A stretch of 64,000 nt of DNA from Arthrobacter agilis. GTDB lineage: Bacteria > Actinomycetota > Actinomycetes > Actinomycetales > Micrococcaceae. The stretch covers positions 248,001-312,000 of the forward strand of contig NZ_NFSC01000028.1 in assembly GCF_002157505.1 (NCBI RefSeq), read 5' to 3'. This document shows, in pieces, positions 35,246 to 43,345 of the stretch. Below the pieces are notes generated by a model that did no database searches, was not told where the DNA came from, and worked only from the letters and a program-made list of their open reading frames with translations. Each line of letters starts with the position of its first letter. The stretch's first letter is position 1. A program made the translations under genes and the position numbers.

Positions 35246-36145
35246 TTATGGAATGGGATCCAGCGTCGACCCGCCGGGTAGCTGCTCGGCGGGTGTTTTC
35301 CGCCGGCCGCCGCGTTGTGCTGCGGCGCCTGCCACGACGACGAGGAGGATCCCGAGGAACTGGATGGGCGAGGGTTGCTGGTGGAGCACGATCAATCCGA
35401 GCAGTAGGCCCACCGCTGGCTCAAGGGCCATGAGGGTCCCGAAAGCGGTCGCCGTCATCCGTCGCAGCGCCAGCATCTCGAGGGCGAAGGGCAGCACGGG
35501 CAGGAGGATGGCCAGGCCGGCTGCCGCGGCGAGGACACCGGGACTCAGGTGCCCTGCCGCTTGTGGGATACCGATGACCGCGGCTGTGACGGCCGCGACC
35601 GGGATCGTCAGGGACAGCGCGGAGATGCCGGTGAACCGGTCGCCGATCCGCTGCGTGAGCGTGATGTAGACGCCCCACCCGACGGCGGCCAGCCCGGCGA
35701 ACAGGATGCCCGTCAGATCGACCGCGCCGTGCCAGGGCTCGGTGAGGAGGAGAACGCCGCACAGGGCGAGACCGGGCCAGATCAACGCGCGCAGGGAGTG
35801 GCTCTGCAGGGCGGCGACGGTCAGCGGGCCGAGGAACTCGATGGCGACCGCCGTGCCGAGCGGGATGTGTTCGATCGCGGCCAGGAACCCGACGGTCACG
35901 AGTCCGGTGGTGATCCCCAGTCCCAGCAGCACCGGAACATCGCTCCGCCGCACCCGCGACAGGGGTGGTCGGGCGATGATCAGGAAGATCACCGCGCCCA
36001 TGCTCAGCCGAAGCCATGCGGTACCCCCGGCACCTATCTCCCGGATGAGGTCTACGGAGAGGGCCGACCCCAGCTGCACGGAAAGAATCGCCGCTACTGC
36101 GAGTCCCCACGGCGGCACCGCGGCACGCGACTTAAGACCGCTCAT
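35246..36145 (-). CDS. EamA-family (RhtA-like) exporter
   Basis: The 299-residue protein has ten hydrophobic helices in two EamA repeats. Blocks such as GSALSVDLIREIGAGGTAWLRL, EHIPLGTAVAIEFLGPLTVAAL, GVYITLTQRIGDRFTG and ALRRMTATAFGTLMALEPAVGLLLG are typical of RhtA, the homoserine/threonine exporter of enteric bacteria. ATG 36145 is preceded by GGGGAG seven bases away and overlaps the B3/B4 gene by 14 bp. It should export a small amino acid or related compound. The final 35 residues are hydrophilic (AAQRGGRRKTPAEQL). Substrate is unknown. Confidence 0.85.
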   Translation of the reverse strand: MSGLKSRAAVPPWGLAVAAILSVQLGSALSVDLIREIGAGGTAWLRLSMGAVIFLIIARPPLSRVRRSDVPVLLGLGITTGLVTVGFLAAIEHIPLGTAVAIEFLGPLTVAALQSHSLRALIWPGLALCGVLLLTEPWHGAVDLTGILFAGLAAVGWGVYITLTQRIGDRFTGISALSLTIPVAAVTAAVIGIPQAAGHLSPGVLAAAAGLAILLPVLPFALEMLALRRMTATAFGTLMALEPAVGLLLGLIVLHQQPSPIQFLGILLVVVAGAAAQRGGRRKTPAEQLPGGSTLDPIP

Positions 36146-36875
36146 GATCGCGCTCCCCGTCGTTGGTGATGAAACGGCTGGCGACGGTGACGTCCGGTCC
36201 AAGACCCTTCAGGTGGCCGGTCAGGTCATCGGCAGCTGCAGTGAGGGCATCATCGGTCAGGGGTGCCAGGGCGTCGAGGATGAACAGAGCCGTGGTTGTG
36301 CCGTCGGTGAGCTGGGTGCGGCGGCCCTGACGCCAGTTCCAGCGACGGCAGGTCACGCCGGCCTCATCACACCAGATGACCTCCCCAGGTTCCGGGTGTT
36401 CGATCACGTCATCGCCGCCGACGATGGTGTCGAAGGCCTCGACACCTGTGGCACGGATGAGTCGGGGCGATCCGGTGTAGCCGGTCAGGTCCTCGCCGCC
36501 CAGTGGAACCTGGTGCAGTACCGACACCGCGTTGTAGATGTCGGTGAGTCGGTTCACGCGGGGCAGCCCGGACGCCGCGCGGCGCAGCAGCGACTCCAGG
36601 CTGTTGCGCGTGCGCTGCGGCTTCGCCCCGAACGACCTGTAGGCCTCGCGCCATGCAGCCACCTGAGGAAGGCTCTCCACCGGCAGTTCATCCAGCGCTT
36701 TCCGCGCCGAGGTTTCCGCTGCCTGCAGCAGCAGGTCGCTGGAAGCGTTGCTGGGACCCGGCAGCAGCCCGTTCACCGCCAGCAGGACGGCGCGGTAGTC
36801 AGGCCGCAGCGAGAACACCGCATCGTCCACCCGAGCACCGTCCAAGAACTCCCGGAGCATCCCCGTCTCACGCAC
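36132..36875 (-). CDS. Free-standing B3/B4 (tRNA-editing-like) domain protein
   Basis: The 247-residue protein matches the B3/B4 domain, otherwise found in the beta subunit of phenylalanyl-tRNA synthetase, where it hydrolyses misacylated Tyr-tRNA. Conserved parts are the Arg/Ser-rich loop in SFGAKPQRTRNSLESLLRRAA, LPRVNRLTDIYNAVSVLHQVPLGGEDL and PGEVIWCDEAGVTCRRWNWRQGRRTQL. Stand-alone forms are often linked to transporters or XRE-cupin regulators. GTG 36875 has a perfect GGAGG site six bases upstream and overlaps the regulator gene stop by 8 bp. Editing of a noncanonical amino acid is inferred from homology. Confidence 0.82.
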   Translation of the reverse strand: MRETGMLREFLDGARVDDAVFSLRPDYRAVLLAVNGLLPGPSNASSDLLLQAAETSARKALDELPVESLPQVAAWREAYRSFGAKPQRTRNSLESLLRRAASGLPRVNRLTDIYNAVSVLHQVPLGGEDLTGYTGSPRLIRATGVEAFDTIVGGDDVIEHPEPGEVIWCDEAGVTCRRWNWRQGRRTQLTDGTTTALFILDALAPLTDDALTAAADDLTGHLKGLGPDVTVASRFITNDGERDHERS

Positions 36876-37473
36876 CGGTTACCTCCGCTCCGTGTCCTGA
36901 CCCTGCGCCGGGCTCGAAGACCGCCAGGGAGAACCTTGCCGGTTCCATGCCTTCGTTGGCGTAGGCATGGGCGACGTCGCCGGGAAACGACATGGCATCG
37001 CCCTCCTCGAGGACGAACGACTCGTCCCCCACCTCCACTGTGACGGACCCCTGCCGGACCTGCAGCAGTTCCTTCGTGCCCTTCGAGTGGGCCTCACTTC
37101 CGTGTCGGTCCCCTGGGCCCAGAGTCCAGTCCCAGAGCTCCACCAGATTGGGCAATTCCGTTGCGGCCACCAGTACACCTCGGCCATCGGATCCCGAACT
37201 CCAGAGAATGGCACCCTCACCCCTCCGGGTGACCGCTACAGGCCTGGGTCGAGGTGACTCGACCAACGCCGGCAGCCCGACCCCCAGCGCGTCCCCGATC
37301 CTCAGCAACGTACCCACGCTCGGGTTCACCGCTCCCTGCTCGACATTGACGACCATCCGCCGGCTCACACCCGCCGCTTCCGCCAACTGATCGAGCGTCC
37401 AGCGTCTCGACTGCCGTTGCTCCTTCACCCGGTCGCCGATTGCCGTGGCCAGGGCCGTTGTGCCTTCATCCAT
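36868..37473 (-). CDS. XRE-family regulator with C-terminal cupin domain
   Basis: The 201-residue protein has an N-terminal helix-turn-helix (about 13-66; RWTLDQLAEAAGVSRRMVVNVEQGAVNPSVGTLLRIGDALGV) and a C-terminal cupin (about 110-190; GDRHGSEAHSKGTKELLQVRQGSVTVEVGDESFVLEEGDAMSFPGDVAHAYANEG). Cupin-XRE regulators bind small ligands and usually control adjacent amino-acid or amine genes. It heads the B3/B4-EamA-DHDPS-MFS operon. The ATG at 37473 lies six bases after a TATGAT -10 element, so the message is probably leaderless. The dyads at 37476-37501 overlap this promoter, which indicates autoregulation. Confidence 0.87.
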   Translation of the reverse strand: MDEGTTALATAIGDRVKEQRQSRRWTLDQLAEAAGVSRRMVVNVEQGAVNPSVGTLLRIGDALGVGLPALVESPRPRPVAVTRRGEGAILWSSGSDGRGVLVAATELPNLVELWDWTLGPGDRHGSEAHSKGTKELLQVRQGSVTVEVGDESFVLEEGDAMSFPGDVAHAYANEGMEPARFSLAVFEPGAGSGHGAEVTGA

Positions 37474-37475
37474 AA

Positions 37476-37501
37476 GTGCATCATACTGCACCGATAGTGC
37501 A
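37476..37501 (-). promoter_or_regulatory. Overlapping dyad operator and -10 of the XRE-cupin operon
   Basis: The pattern GTGCA-N6-TGCAC-N5-GTGCA gives two overlapping palindromes with half-sites about 10-11 bp apart, one helical turn. On the minus strand TATGAT (37485-37480) sits inside it and ends six bases before the start codon. A repressor bound here would block initiation directly. Confidence 0.6.
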
Positions 37502-37543
37502 GTACGTAGCGGCCCGAGGGCCAGCCGCACTAGCGCTCCACGG

Positions 37544-38683
37544 TCATTCTTCAGAGTCCGGCTCGTCGACGACCTCACCGAGGTACTGGATGGTCAGAAC
37601 CGGGCTGTGCATCTCGTCGGTGCCGGCGACCAGTGCTACGTACGCGTGCTCGCCGTCGAAGCCCGGAGCGATGTAGTCGTAGCTCTTCCAGGTCGGGTGC
37701 TCGGCGGCGCCGTGCCAGGCGATCTGCAGCAGCAGGTCCTCCCACTCGGCCTCCTCCGGCAGGTCCGTGAAACCGAGGACTTCCAGAACTTCCTTCTCGA
37801 CCGCGACCGGGCACAGGAAGTACTGGCGGGAGGCATACGGGCTGATGTCCACCAGGTCACCGTTACGAAGCGCCTGCTGGCGCGCAGGGCCAGGATACTT
37901 CTCCGGCACCTCGCTCGTGACCTGGTGTTCGAGCAGGTCGACCTGTTCCGTGGTGGGCATGCCCTGCGGGTAGAGGTAGGCGTTGACGCGGGACGCCGGA
38001 TCGTAGGGAACGAACCAGGCCAGCGCTTCGGGCTCCTCGCCGTCCGGTGCCCGGTGGTATGCCTGTTCGAGCACGGTGCGGTCCTCGAGAAGGCCGACCG
38101 TCGCCCGGTCGAGGTTGACTGCTCCGAGGTTCGCGCCGTACTCGGTGTCGGCGTTCCGGACACCTTTCTTCGCGATGCAGTACACGGCGAGTTCGTGCGC
38201 AAAGGTGCGGGCACTGTGCCAGCCCAGTTCGAACTCAGAAGCGACCTCGGCCGCGGCGACGGCGAAGCGCTGCAGGAATGCCGCGGTGTAGTGGCGCCGG
38301 TATGCCGGCGGCAGCATGTCGACCACCTGCGCCCCTGCCGAGGAGATGTACTCCTCCAGGTTTCCGCCGGCGGCCTCGATCGTGCGCATCGCGAAGATGT
38401 CGTCGAAGAGCCCGTCGAGCACGATCGGAATCGCCTGGCGCAGGGCTCCGCGCAGGAGCTGCGCGATCACCAGGGCTTCCAGCCGGTCCTCGGGTGAGTC
38501 GTAGTTGGACGCCGGGAGCTGGCCGTCCTCGTCGAGCTGCATCCGGCCGATGCACGCCCCCTGCAGTTCGGGGCCACCGAAATAGCCGAACATCGTGAGA
38601 TCGATGCCCTCGAGCTTCCGCCCCTCGTTGATCAGCTCGATCTGCTTCGGGGTCAGGTCCTGCGGGTCGATGGTTGGTGCCAC
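37544..38683 (-). CDS. Unrecognised 379-residue soluble protein
   Basis: I do not recognise this protein. It starts at GTG 38683 with GGAG four bases upstream (VAPTIDPQDLTPKQIELINEG), has no signal or membrane segment, is acidic and rich in aromatic residues, and appears to be a two-part protein. A helical N-terminal half (to about 190: LVIAQLLRGALRQAIPIVLDGLFDD, FAHELAVYCIAKKGVRN) precedes a beta-containing C-terminal half (LAWFVPYDPASRVNAYLYPQGM; YIAPGFDGEHAYVALVAGTDEMHSPVLTIQYLGEV). Codon use is normal. Only 70 bp separate it from the XRE-cupin gene, but the operator between them suggests separate transcription. Confidence 0.6.
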   Translation of the reverse strand: MAPTIDPQDLTPKQIELINEGRKLEGIDLTMFGYFGGPELQGACIGRMQLDEDGQLPASNYDSPEDRLEALVIAQLLRGALRQAIPIVLDGLFDDIFAMRTIEAAGGNLEEYISSAGAQVVDMLPPAYRRHYTAAFLQRFAVAAAEVASEFELGWHSARTFAHELAVYCIAKKGVRNADTEYGANLGAVNLDRATVGLLEDRTVLEQAYHRAPDGEEPEALAWFVPYDPASRVNAYLYPQGMPTTEQVDLLEHQVTSEVPEKYPGPARQQALRNGDLVDISPYASRQYFLCPVAVEKEVLEVLGFTDLPEEAEWEDLLLQIAWHGAAEHPTWKSYDYIAPGFDGEHAYVALVAGTDEMHSPVLTIQYLGEVVDEPDSEE

Positions 38684-38745
38684 TGTGCTCCTTGGTCCGG
38701 GTCGCGCCAGAGTAACAGCAGTCCGGCACCATACGCGGGTGGAGG

Positions 38746-38770
38746 CCGCGGGCACCGCCGGTGCCCGCGG
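38746..38770 (-). terminator. Perfect GC-rich hairpin after the monooxygenase-like gene
   Basis: CCGCGGGCACC (38746-38756) and GGTGCCCGCGG (38760-38770) form an 11-bp perfect stem with a three-base loop. It lies 37 bp after the stop of the minus-strand flavoprotein gene. There is no U-tract, so it is either a Rho-assisted 3' end or an mRNA-stabilising hairpin. Confidence 0.5.
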
Positions 38771-38807
38771 TCATGCACAATATCCTCACCCCTGCGGCCC
38801 TGCCCAA

Positions 38808-40016
38808 TCAGTGACTTGTCGCCCCCAGGTAGGCCCGCACGGAATCCGCGATGAGGTCGGCATCCTTGGGGAAGCCGATGAAGTTTCCTGACGTGCGGCG
38901 GACAAGCCACCGCAGGCCGATGAACCAGATCCCCGGAGCAGGCGAAGCCGTCCCCCGGCGCAACGGCGCTCCGTTCGCATCGGTCAGGTCATCCCCGAGC
39001 CAGCGAAAGGAGCCCGTGTATCCCATGCACCAGACAACACTGGCAATCCCCGCACTCGAGAGGCGAAGTTGGCGCGGTGGGTCGCCCTCGATCGGCTGTT
39101 CCGCTGCTTCCGATCCGGCCGCAGGGGCGCCGATGTGATGGGTGCGGATGTGTGCGTCGATCCGGGTGCGGATAGTGGCTGCGGCACCATCTCCGTAAGC
39201 GACATTGGCTGCTGTGCTGTCATCGAAAGCGAGCGCCTCGCCGTCGGCTGCTACGAGGCGACCGGTAAGTGTTGCTCCAGCCTGAGCGAGCAGTTGGAGG
39301 CTCATGCTGTGCCCGCCCGGTGCGAGCAGGGCCGGCACGGCCAGGATTGCTCGAGGGTCCGGCAGGTTCTCGGGCCGGTCCTCGAAGAAACCTGCCTCGT
39401 CCAGCCACCTGAGGATATTTCTGCCGCGGTACTCAGCCCATACGCGACCCACCGGACTGGTCGCCAGCCACACAGGCCTGCCGGCCGCCAGCAGCTCCTG
39501 GGTGATCTGCGTCCCGGACTGGGCGCTGCCGACGACGAGTACGCCCCCGTCGGGCAGCGCGCCAGGGTTCCTGTACGTGGCCGCGTGGCGCTGGACGATC
39601 CGATCCGGCAGCCGGCTCGCCAGGGCAGGCACCCTGGGCACGTTCTCACCCCCGCTTGCCACCACGATGGTGCGGGCTTCGACCGGGCCGTCACTGGTGT
39701 GCAGAAGCCACCATCCGCTGAGCCGCGACAGCCCTATCACGGCGGTCCCCGTGATCACCGGTGCCTTCGAAGCCAGCGTTTCCAGTCGCTGGACTACGTC
39801 AAGCCGGGTCAGGTACGTGTCCGGATCCTGCTCGCCCAACATCGTGTTCATGAACCCGGGGTTGTTGAGGTGCAGCGAATCCCACCGCTGGGTCCGCCAT
39901 GTCTCGCCCGGTCGGGCCCGCTCCAGGACGACATGCTCGATGCCGAACCCCGACAGCGAGACACTTGCGGCGAGCCCGGCGGGGCCGGCTCCGATCACTG
40001 CGCACTCGATCACCAT
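38808..40016 (-). CDS. Flavin-dependent monooxygenase-like oxidoreductase
   Basis: The 402-residue protein has an N-terminal FAD-binding GAGPAG motif (residues 9-14, CAVIGAGPAGLAASVSL) and a second dinucleotide motif VVGSAQSG in the middle for NADPH, as in flavin-containing monooxygenases and YUC/CzcO-like proteins. Further family features are RPGETWRTQRWDSLHLNNPGFM and the C-terminal WFIGLRWLVRRTSGNFIGFPKDADLIA. The classic FMO motif FxGxxxHxxxY is not evident, so the reaction (N-, S- or Baeyer-Villiger oxidation, or simple oxidoreduction) is open. It is monocistronic and lies between the unrecognised gene and tRNA-Ala. Confidence 0.8.
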   Translation of the reverse strand: MVIECAVIGAGPAGLAASVSLSGFGIEHVVLERARPGETWRTQRWDSLHLNNPGFMNTMLGEQDPDTYLTRLDVVQRLETLASKAPVITGTAVIGLSRLSGWWLLHTSDGPVEARTIVVASGGENVPRVPALASRLPDRIVQRHAATYRNPGALPDGGVLVVGSAQSGTQITQELLAAGRPVWLATSPVGRVWAEYRGRNILRWLDEAGFFEDRPENLPDPRAILAVPALLAPGGHSMSLQLLAQAGATLTGRLVAADGEALAFDDSTAANVAYGDGAAATIRTRIDAHIRTHHIGAPAAGSEAAEQPIEGDPPRQLRLSSAGIASVVWCMGYTGSFRWLGDDLTDANGAPLRRGTASPAPGIWFIGLRWLVRRTSGNFIGFPKDADLIADSVRAYLGATSH

Positions 40017-40091
40017 GACACGCCTGCCTCGGCTCGACTCCTCGTGGTACCAGTGTGGACCCGGGAGCGAGTAGGGCGCCCTTAATGCAAC

Positions 40092-40136
40092 AAAAAACCG
40101 CCGGACAAGGGCTTTTGCCCTGTCGTCCAGCGGTTC
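40092..40136 (-). terminator. Intrinsic terminator of tRNA-Ala
   Basis: On the minus strand ACCGCTGGAC pairs with GTCCGGCGGT. The upper stem GGGC/GCCC closes an AAAA loop, and TTTTTTG follows. It starts five bases after the tRNA 3' end, so it is the tRNA terminator. Confidence 0.85.
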
Positions 40137-40140
40137 GTTG

Positions 40141-40213
40141 TGGAGCTAAGGGGATTCGAACCCCTGACCCCCTGCATGCCATGCAGGTGCGCTACCAGCT
40201 GCGCCATAGCCCC
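40141..40213 (-). tRNA. tRNA-Ala(GGC)
   Basis: The 73-base cloverleaf has acceptor GGGGCTA/TAGCTCC with discriminator A, D arm GCGCAGCTGGTAGCGC, anticodon stem CCTGC/GCAGG with loop ATGGCAT (anticodon GGC, reading GCC and GCU alanine codons), and T arm GGGGTTCGAATCCCC. The 3' CCA is not encoded. It lies at the boundary between accessory and conserved genes. I see no duplicated 3' end to the left, so an integration event is not supported. Confidence 0.95.
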
Positions 40214-40308
40214 GTACTGCGTAGCTTCCCGGGGTCTTCACCCCGCCGAAGCAACTTGATCAGTGTAGTAAATTCTGGGAGCTTCGCCAAATCGGGCGCT
40301 CGGTCCCA

Positions 40309-40989
40309 TCAGCCTTCCAGCGGCTCCACCGGCAGCGAACCCAGACCGACGTTGTGCTCGGTCAGTTGCCAGGAGAAGAGAGCCTCGGCTCTGCCCACCA
40401 CCTCGTGCACTTCCGACCAATGGCAGTTCGAGAGGCCGGCAAGGGCACCCCAGCGCTGCGGCGGCAACCCCATGAGGGCTGCCAGGGCCGCCCTGATCGA
40501 TCCACCGTGGCTGACGACCACGAGGGTCTCCGACGGCTCGATGCGGGCGACGGCGTCGGTCACGGCGGCGAGCATGCGCTCCCCGACTTCCAGCCGGTTC
40601 TCGGCACCGCCCGCCCGCACCTCGGGGTCTCCCCCGCGCCACGCCGCGTTGTCGTCGGCGAACTTCTCGTCGATGTCGGCGAAGGACAGGCCCTGCCACG
40701 CGCCCGCATCCGTCTCGCGGAGGCGTGCGTCGAAGGATACCTCGACACCGCTGAGGTCACCCAGTGCCGCCGCAGTGTCAGCGGCACGGCGCAGGTCCGA
40801 GGAGACGATCATCGAGGGCTGCCTCGTCGCCAGCACCTCCGCCGCCCGCACCGCCTGCTCGCGACCCGTCTCATCGAGGTCGATGTCCTCCTGGCCCTGG
40901 AACAGTCCGGAGCGGTTCCACTCCGTGCGGCCGTGGCGCCAGAAGATGATGCGACGGGCAGCGGGGTCAGCGTGGGGGTACCGCGTCAC
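40309..40989 (-). CDS. Histidine phosphatase (Rv2419c/GpgP-like)
   Basis: The 226-residue protein is a histidine phosphatase with FWRHGRTEWN (nucleophile His and Arg in RHG), LRETDAGAWQGLSF with a proton-donor Glu region, and the second catalytic His in VVVSHGGSIR. Its position just after rsfS matches Rv2419c of M. tuberculosis, a glucosyl-3-phosphoglycerate phosphatase, as I recall. The same role here is inference. The start is a GTG at 40989 that overlaps the rsfS stop (GTGA), so translation is coupled. It is cytosolic. Confidence 0.85.
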   Translation of the reverse strand: MTRYPHADPAARRIIFWRHGRTEWNRSGLFQGQEDIDLDETGREQAVRAAEVLATRQPSMIVSSDLRRAADTAAALGDLSGVEVSFDARLRETDAGAWQGLSFADIDEKFADDNAAWRGGDPEVRAGGAENRLEVGERMLAAVTDAVARIEPSETLVVVSHGGSIRAALAALMGLPPQRWGALAGLSNCHWSEVHEVVGRAEALFSWQLTEHNVGLGSLPVEPLEG

Positions 40990-41396
40990 TCCGCGACGTC
41001 GTCGGACGCTGCGGTCCGAGGTGAGGTCTGCAGCGCGCCCTCGAGCTGGAGGTCCACGGACGGGCAGTCCTTCCAGAGGCGGTCGAGGGCGTAGAACACC
41101 CGGTCTTCCTCGTGCTGGACGTGGACGATCACTTCGGCGTAGTCGAGGAGGACCCAGCGGCCCTCGCTGCGGCCTTCACGCCGCACAGGCTTCAGGCCCT
41201 GCTTCGACAGTTCCTCCTCGATGCCGTCGACGATCGCGTTGACCTGCCGCTCGCTCGGCGCGGACGCGATCACGAAGATGTCCGTGATGGCGAGGCGGTC
41301 ACTGACGTCGATGGCAACGATGTCCTGGGCGATCTTGTCCACTGCTGCGTGCGCCGCGGTGCGGGCAATTCCAATGGACTGTTCGGTAGCGCTCAC
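40986..41396 (-). CDS. rsfS: Ribosomal silencing factor
   Basis: The 136-residue protein is RsfS (formerly YbeB/DUF143), which binds ribosomal protein L14 and blocks joining of the subunits under nutrient limitation. Hallmarks are DIVAIDVSDRLAITDIFVIASAPSERQVNAIVDGIEEEL, GRWVLLDYAEVIVHVQHEEDRVFYALDRLWKDCP. The GTG at 41396 has a GGAGA site five bases away. It lies between nadD-linked genes and the histidine phosphatase, the usual order in actinobacteria. Confidence 0.93.
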   Translation of the reverse strand: MSATEQSIGIARTAAHAAVDKIAQDIVAIDVSDRLAITDIFVIASAPSERQVNAIVDGIEEELSKQGLKPVRREGRSEGRWVLLDYAEVIVHVQHEEDRVFYALDRLWKDCPSVDLQLEGALQTSPRTAASDDVAE

Positions 41397-41423
41397 TGAT
41401 CTCCTTGTGTGGTGCCAGCATTT

Positions 41424-42254
41424 TCACCCATTGAGGGAGCTGACTGTCATTATTATCCCGGTTACGAGCGCGGCCGCGCCCACACCGAGCAGCGAATACT
41501 GGATGTAGCGCAGGCGGCGGAGCCGTCCCAGCCCCGCAGTCATGGCGTCGAGCGGTTCCAGGCCGAACGCATCCCGAGCCCCCAGCGGTGTGCCCTCGCT
41601 CTCGGGCGAACCCTGCTGGGCCTGCGGCAGGACGACGGGTATGAGCGACGTCGACGGCGCCCGCAGCACCGCATACAGCGCACCCGGAGGCTGGACGAAC
41701 TCCGGCGGCGCGACGATCGACAGGTTGTCCGGGGCAGCCGGGTCATGCGGCGCAGGCTCCCGCTGCTGGTGCTGCTCCGACACTTCCTGTGCACGGCGTG
41801 CGCGGGAGGTGAGTGCAGCAGCCCGCTCGGCCAGCGCCTTCTGCTGCGCCAGCACTGCCGGGTCCACCGGGAAGGCACTCGGCGTGCCAGCGGCCTGCCC
41901 TCCTGCATCCCCGACGAGCGCCTTGCGGGCCGCGAGGGCCTCTTCGATGCTCATGTCATCGGCTGTACGCTCTGTCTTCGTGGCGGCTGTGGCACCTGCG
42001 GGTGCCGCCGCGGCCGCTCCGACCGCCGCCAGCTGCGTCGTCAGTTGGCGCCGGCGGTCCCTGCGGCCCCCGGGCAGCGGCTCGCCGAGCGAGCCGGCCG
42101 CTGGTGCGGCTACCCGGCCCTGCGGCTGCTGCAGCCGCAGCTGCCGGCGGGTCGGGGTCTCCACGCGGACCGCCCCTTCGACCGGACCCGTTCCGTCCCG
42201 GTCGACGCTGTCCGAAGGCGCGGGAGTCCGTGCGTTGTCGTCTGCCTTGCCCAT
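41424..42254 (-). CDS. Actinobacterial membrane-anchored protein of the nadD-rsfS locus
   Basis: The 276-residue protein is mostly disordered and Ala/Pro/Arg/Gln-rich (RRQLRLQQPQGRVAAPAAG; AAVGAAAAAPAGATAATKTERTADDMSIEEALAARKALVG). It ends with one membrane helix (YIQYSLLGVGAAALVTGIIMTVSSLNG). Such proteins sit between nadD and rsfS in Arthrobacter-type genomes; I know no function. The N-terminal 245 residues are probably cytosolic. A seven-base gap separates it from nadD. It was started at ATG 42254, since longer in-frame versions overlap nadD. Confidence 0.7.
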   Translation of the reverse strand: MGKADDNARTPAPSDSVDRDGTGPVEGAVRVETPTRRQLRLQQPQGRVAAPAAGSLGEPLPGGRRDRRRQLTTQLAAVGAAAAAPAGATAATKTERTADDMSIEEALAARKALVGDAGGQAAGTPSAFPVDPAVLAQQKALAERAAALTSRARRAQEVSEQHQQREPAPHDPAAPDNLSIVAPPEFVQPPGALYAVLRAPSTSLIPVVLPQAQQGSPESEGTPLGARDAFGLEPLDAMTAGLGRLRRLRYIQYSLLGVGAAALVTGIIMTVSSLNG

Positions 42255-42261
42255 TGCTGAT

Positions 42262-42993
42262 TCACCCAGTTGGTTGTTGTACGGAGCTGGGGTTCCCCCC
42301 GTGCTCCCCTTCCGTCGACAGGACGTTCCTGTCCTCGACGCGCGAGGACAGGTCGTCCTCCCGCCGCGCCCGGTACAGCCGGTGCTTGGCGATGTACTGG
42401 ACGACACCGTCCGGTACGAGGTACCAGACGGGTTTGCCCTCACCGACGCGGCGCCGGCAGTCGGTGCTGGAGATGGCCATCGCCGGCACCTCCAGCAGGC
42501 TGACATCCCGCCCGCGGCCGTTCAGTTCGTGGCCCGGCCGCGTCACCCCGATGAAGTGCGCGAGGGACCAGAGTTCCTCCGCGTTCTTCCACGTCAGGAT
42601 CTGCGCCATGGCGTCCGCACCCGTGATGAAGAACAGCTGGGCGTCGGGCCGCTGCACCTTCAGGTCTCGCAGGGTGTCGATGGTGAACGTCGGGCCTGGG
42701 CGCTCGATGTCCACCCGGCTGACCGTGAAGCTGGGGTTCGACGCCGTCGCGATGACCGTCATCAGGTACCGGTGCTCGGCCGCCGTGACGTCCTTGTCCG
42801 CCTTCTGCCAGGGCTGGCCCGTCGGGACGAAGACGACCTCGTCGAGATCGAACACCGACGCGACCTCACTCGCTGCCACGAGGTGGCCGTGGTGGATCGG
42901 GTCGAAAGTACCGCCCATGACCCCGAGGCGCCAGGGCGACCCGTCACGATGCCGCAGGCCACCCATCACGTCCCGCTCGATCCTTTCCGCCAC
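42262..42993 (-). CDS. nadD: Nicotinate-nucleotide adenylyltransferase
   Basis: The 243-residue protein carries the nucleotidyltransferase motif [21 protein letters not shown] and the C-terminal [11 protein letters not shown] (ISST-type) motif of NadD. It adenylates nicotinate mononucleotide for NAD synthesis. Residues [20 protein letters not shown] bind substrate in homologues. The last 30 residues ([24 protein letters not shown]) are an unconserved tail. The annotated GTG at 42993 lacks a clear ribosome site; the ATG at 42966 is an alternative. It is one of the minus-strand genes of the nadD-rsfS block. Confidence 0.92.
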   Translation of the reverse strand: MAERIERDVMGGLRHRDGSPWRLGVMGGTFDPIHHGHLVAASEVASVFDLDEVVFVPTGQPWQKADKDVTAAEHRYLMTVIATASNPSFTVSRVDIERPGPTFTIDTLRDLKVQRPDAQLFFITGADAMAQILTWKNAEELWSLAHFIGVTRPGHELNGRGRDVSLLEVPAMAISSTDCRRRVGEGKPVWYLVPDGVVQYIAKHRLYRARREDDLSSRVEDRNVLSTEGEHGGNPSSVQQPTG

Positions 42994-43001
42994 CAGGACT
43001 G

Positions 43002-43235
43002 CTAGTGTCGGTTCGCTTCGCCGTGGTCGTGGTTGTTGACGTGCTGCTTGTGCGGGTCGATGTGCTCTTCGACAGCCTCGTGGCGGTTACGCACGTTGGA
43101 GAACGACAGGGCCACGATCATGAGCGTGAGCAGGACCCCCATGGCGATGAGCCCGTACGCGATGGCCGGCATGGGCAGCTCGGTGTGTTCCAGGGCTTCG
43201 TTCGCCAGCAGCGCGCTGCCGAGGGAGTAGAGCAT
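43002..43235 (-). CDS. Small single-pass membrane protein
   Basis: The 77-residue protein has one membrane helix ([28 protein letters not shown], about 22-48), an N-terminal outside segment and a histidine-rich cytosolic tail ([26 protein letters not shown]). AGAGGAA lies seven bases before the ATG. Proteins of this type are common next to nadD in Micrococcaceae; the function is unknown. The eight His residues in the tail might bind metal, which is speculative. It lies 8 bp upstream of nadD and 110 bp downstream of proA. Confidence 0.75.
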   Translation of the reverse strand: MLYSLGSALLANEALEHTELPMPAIAYGLIAMGVLLTLMIVALSFSNVRNRHEAVEEHIDPHKQHVNNHDHGEANRH

Positions 43236-43345
43236 CGTAGTTCCTCTGTCAGGTCAGGTTCCGCCGGTCCGTCTCGGCCCGGCGCGGGCATTTCCTTCAA
43301 TGGTACGCGCAAAGGGACGCGCGCTTCCCAGCCGGCCGGCCGGGG

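Noticed and set aside
40141-40213. tRNA-Ala as an integration (att) site bounding a genomic island
   Set aside because: It does lie at the accessory/conserved boundary, but I found no duplicated tRNA 3' end, integrase or phage gene on the left.
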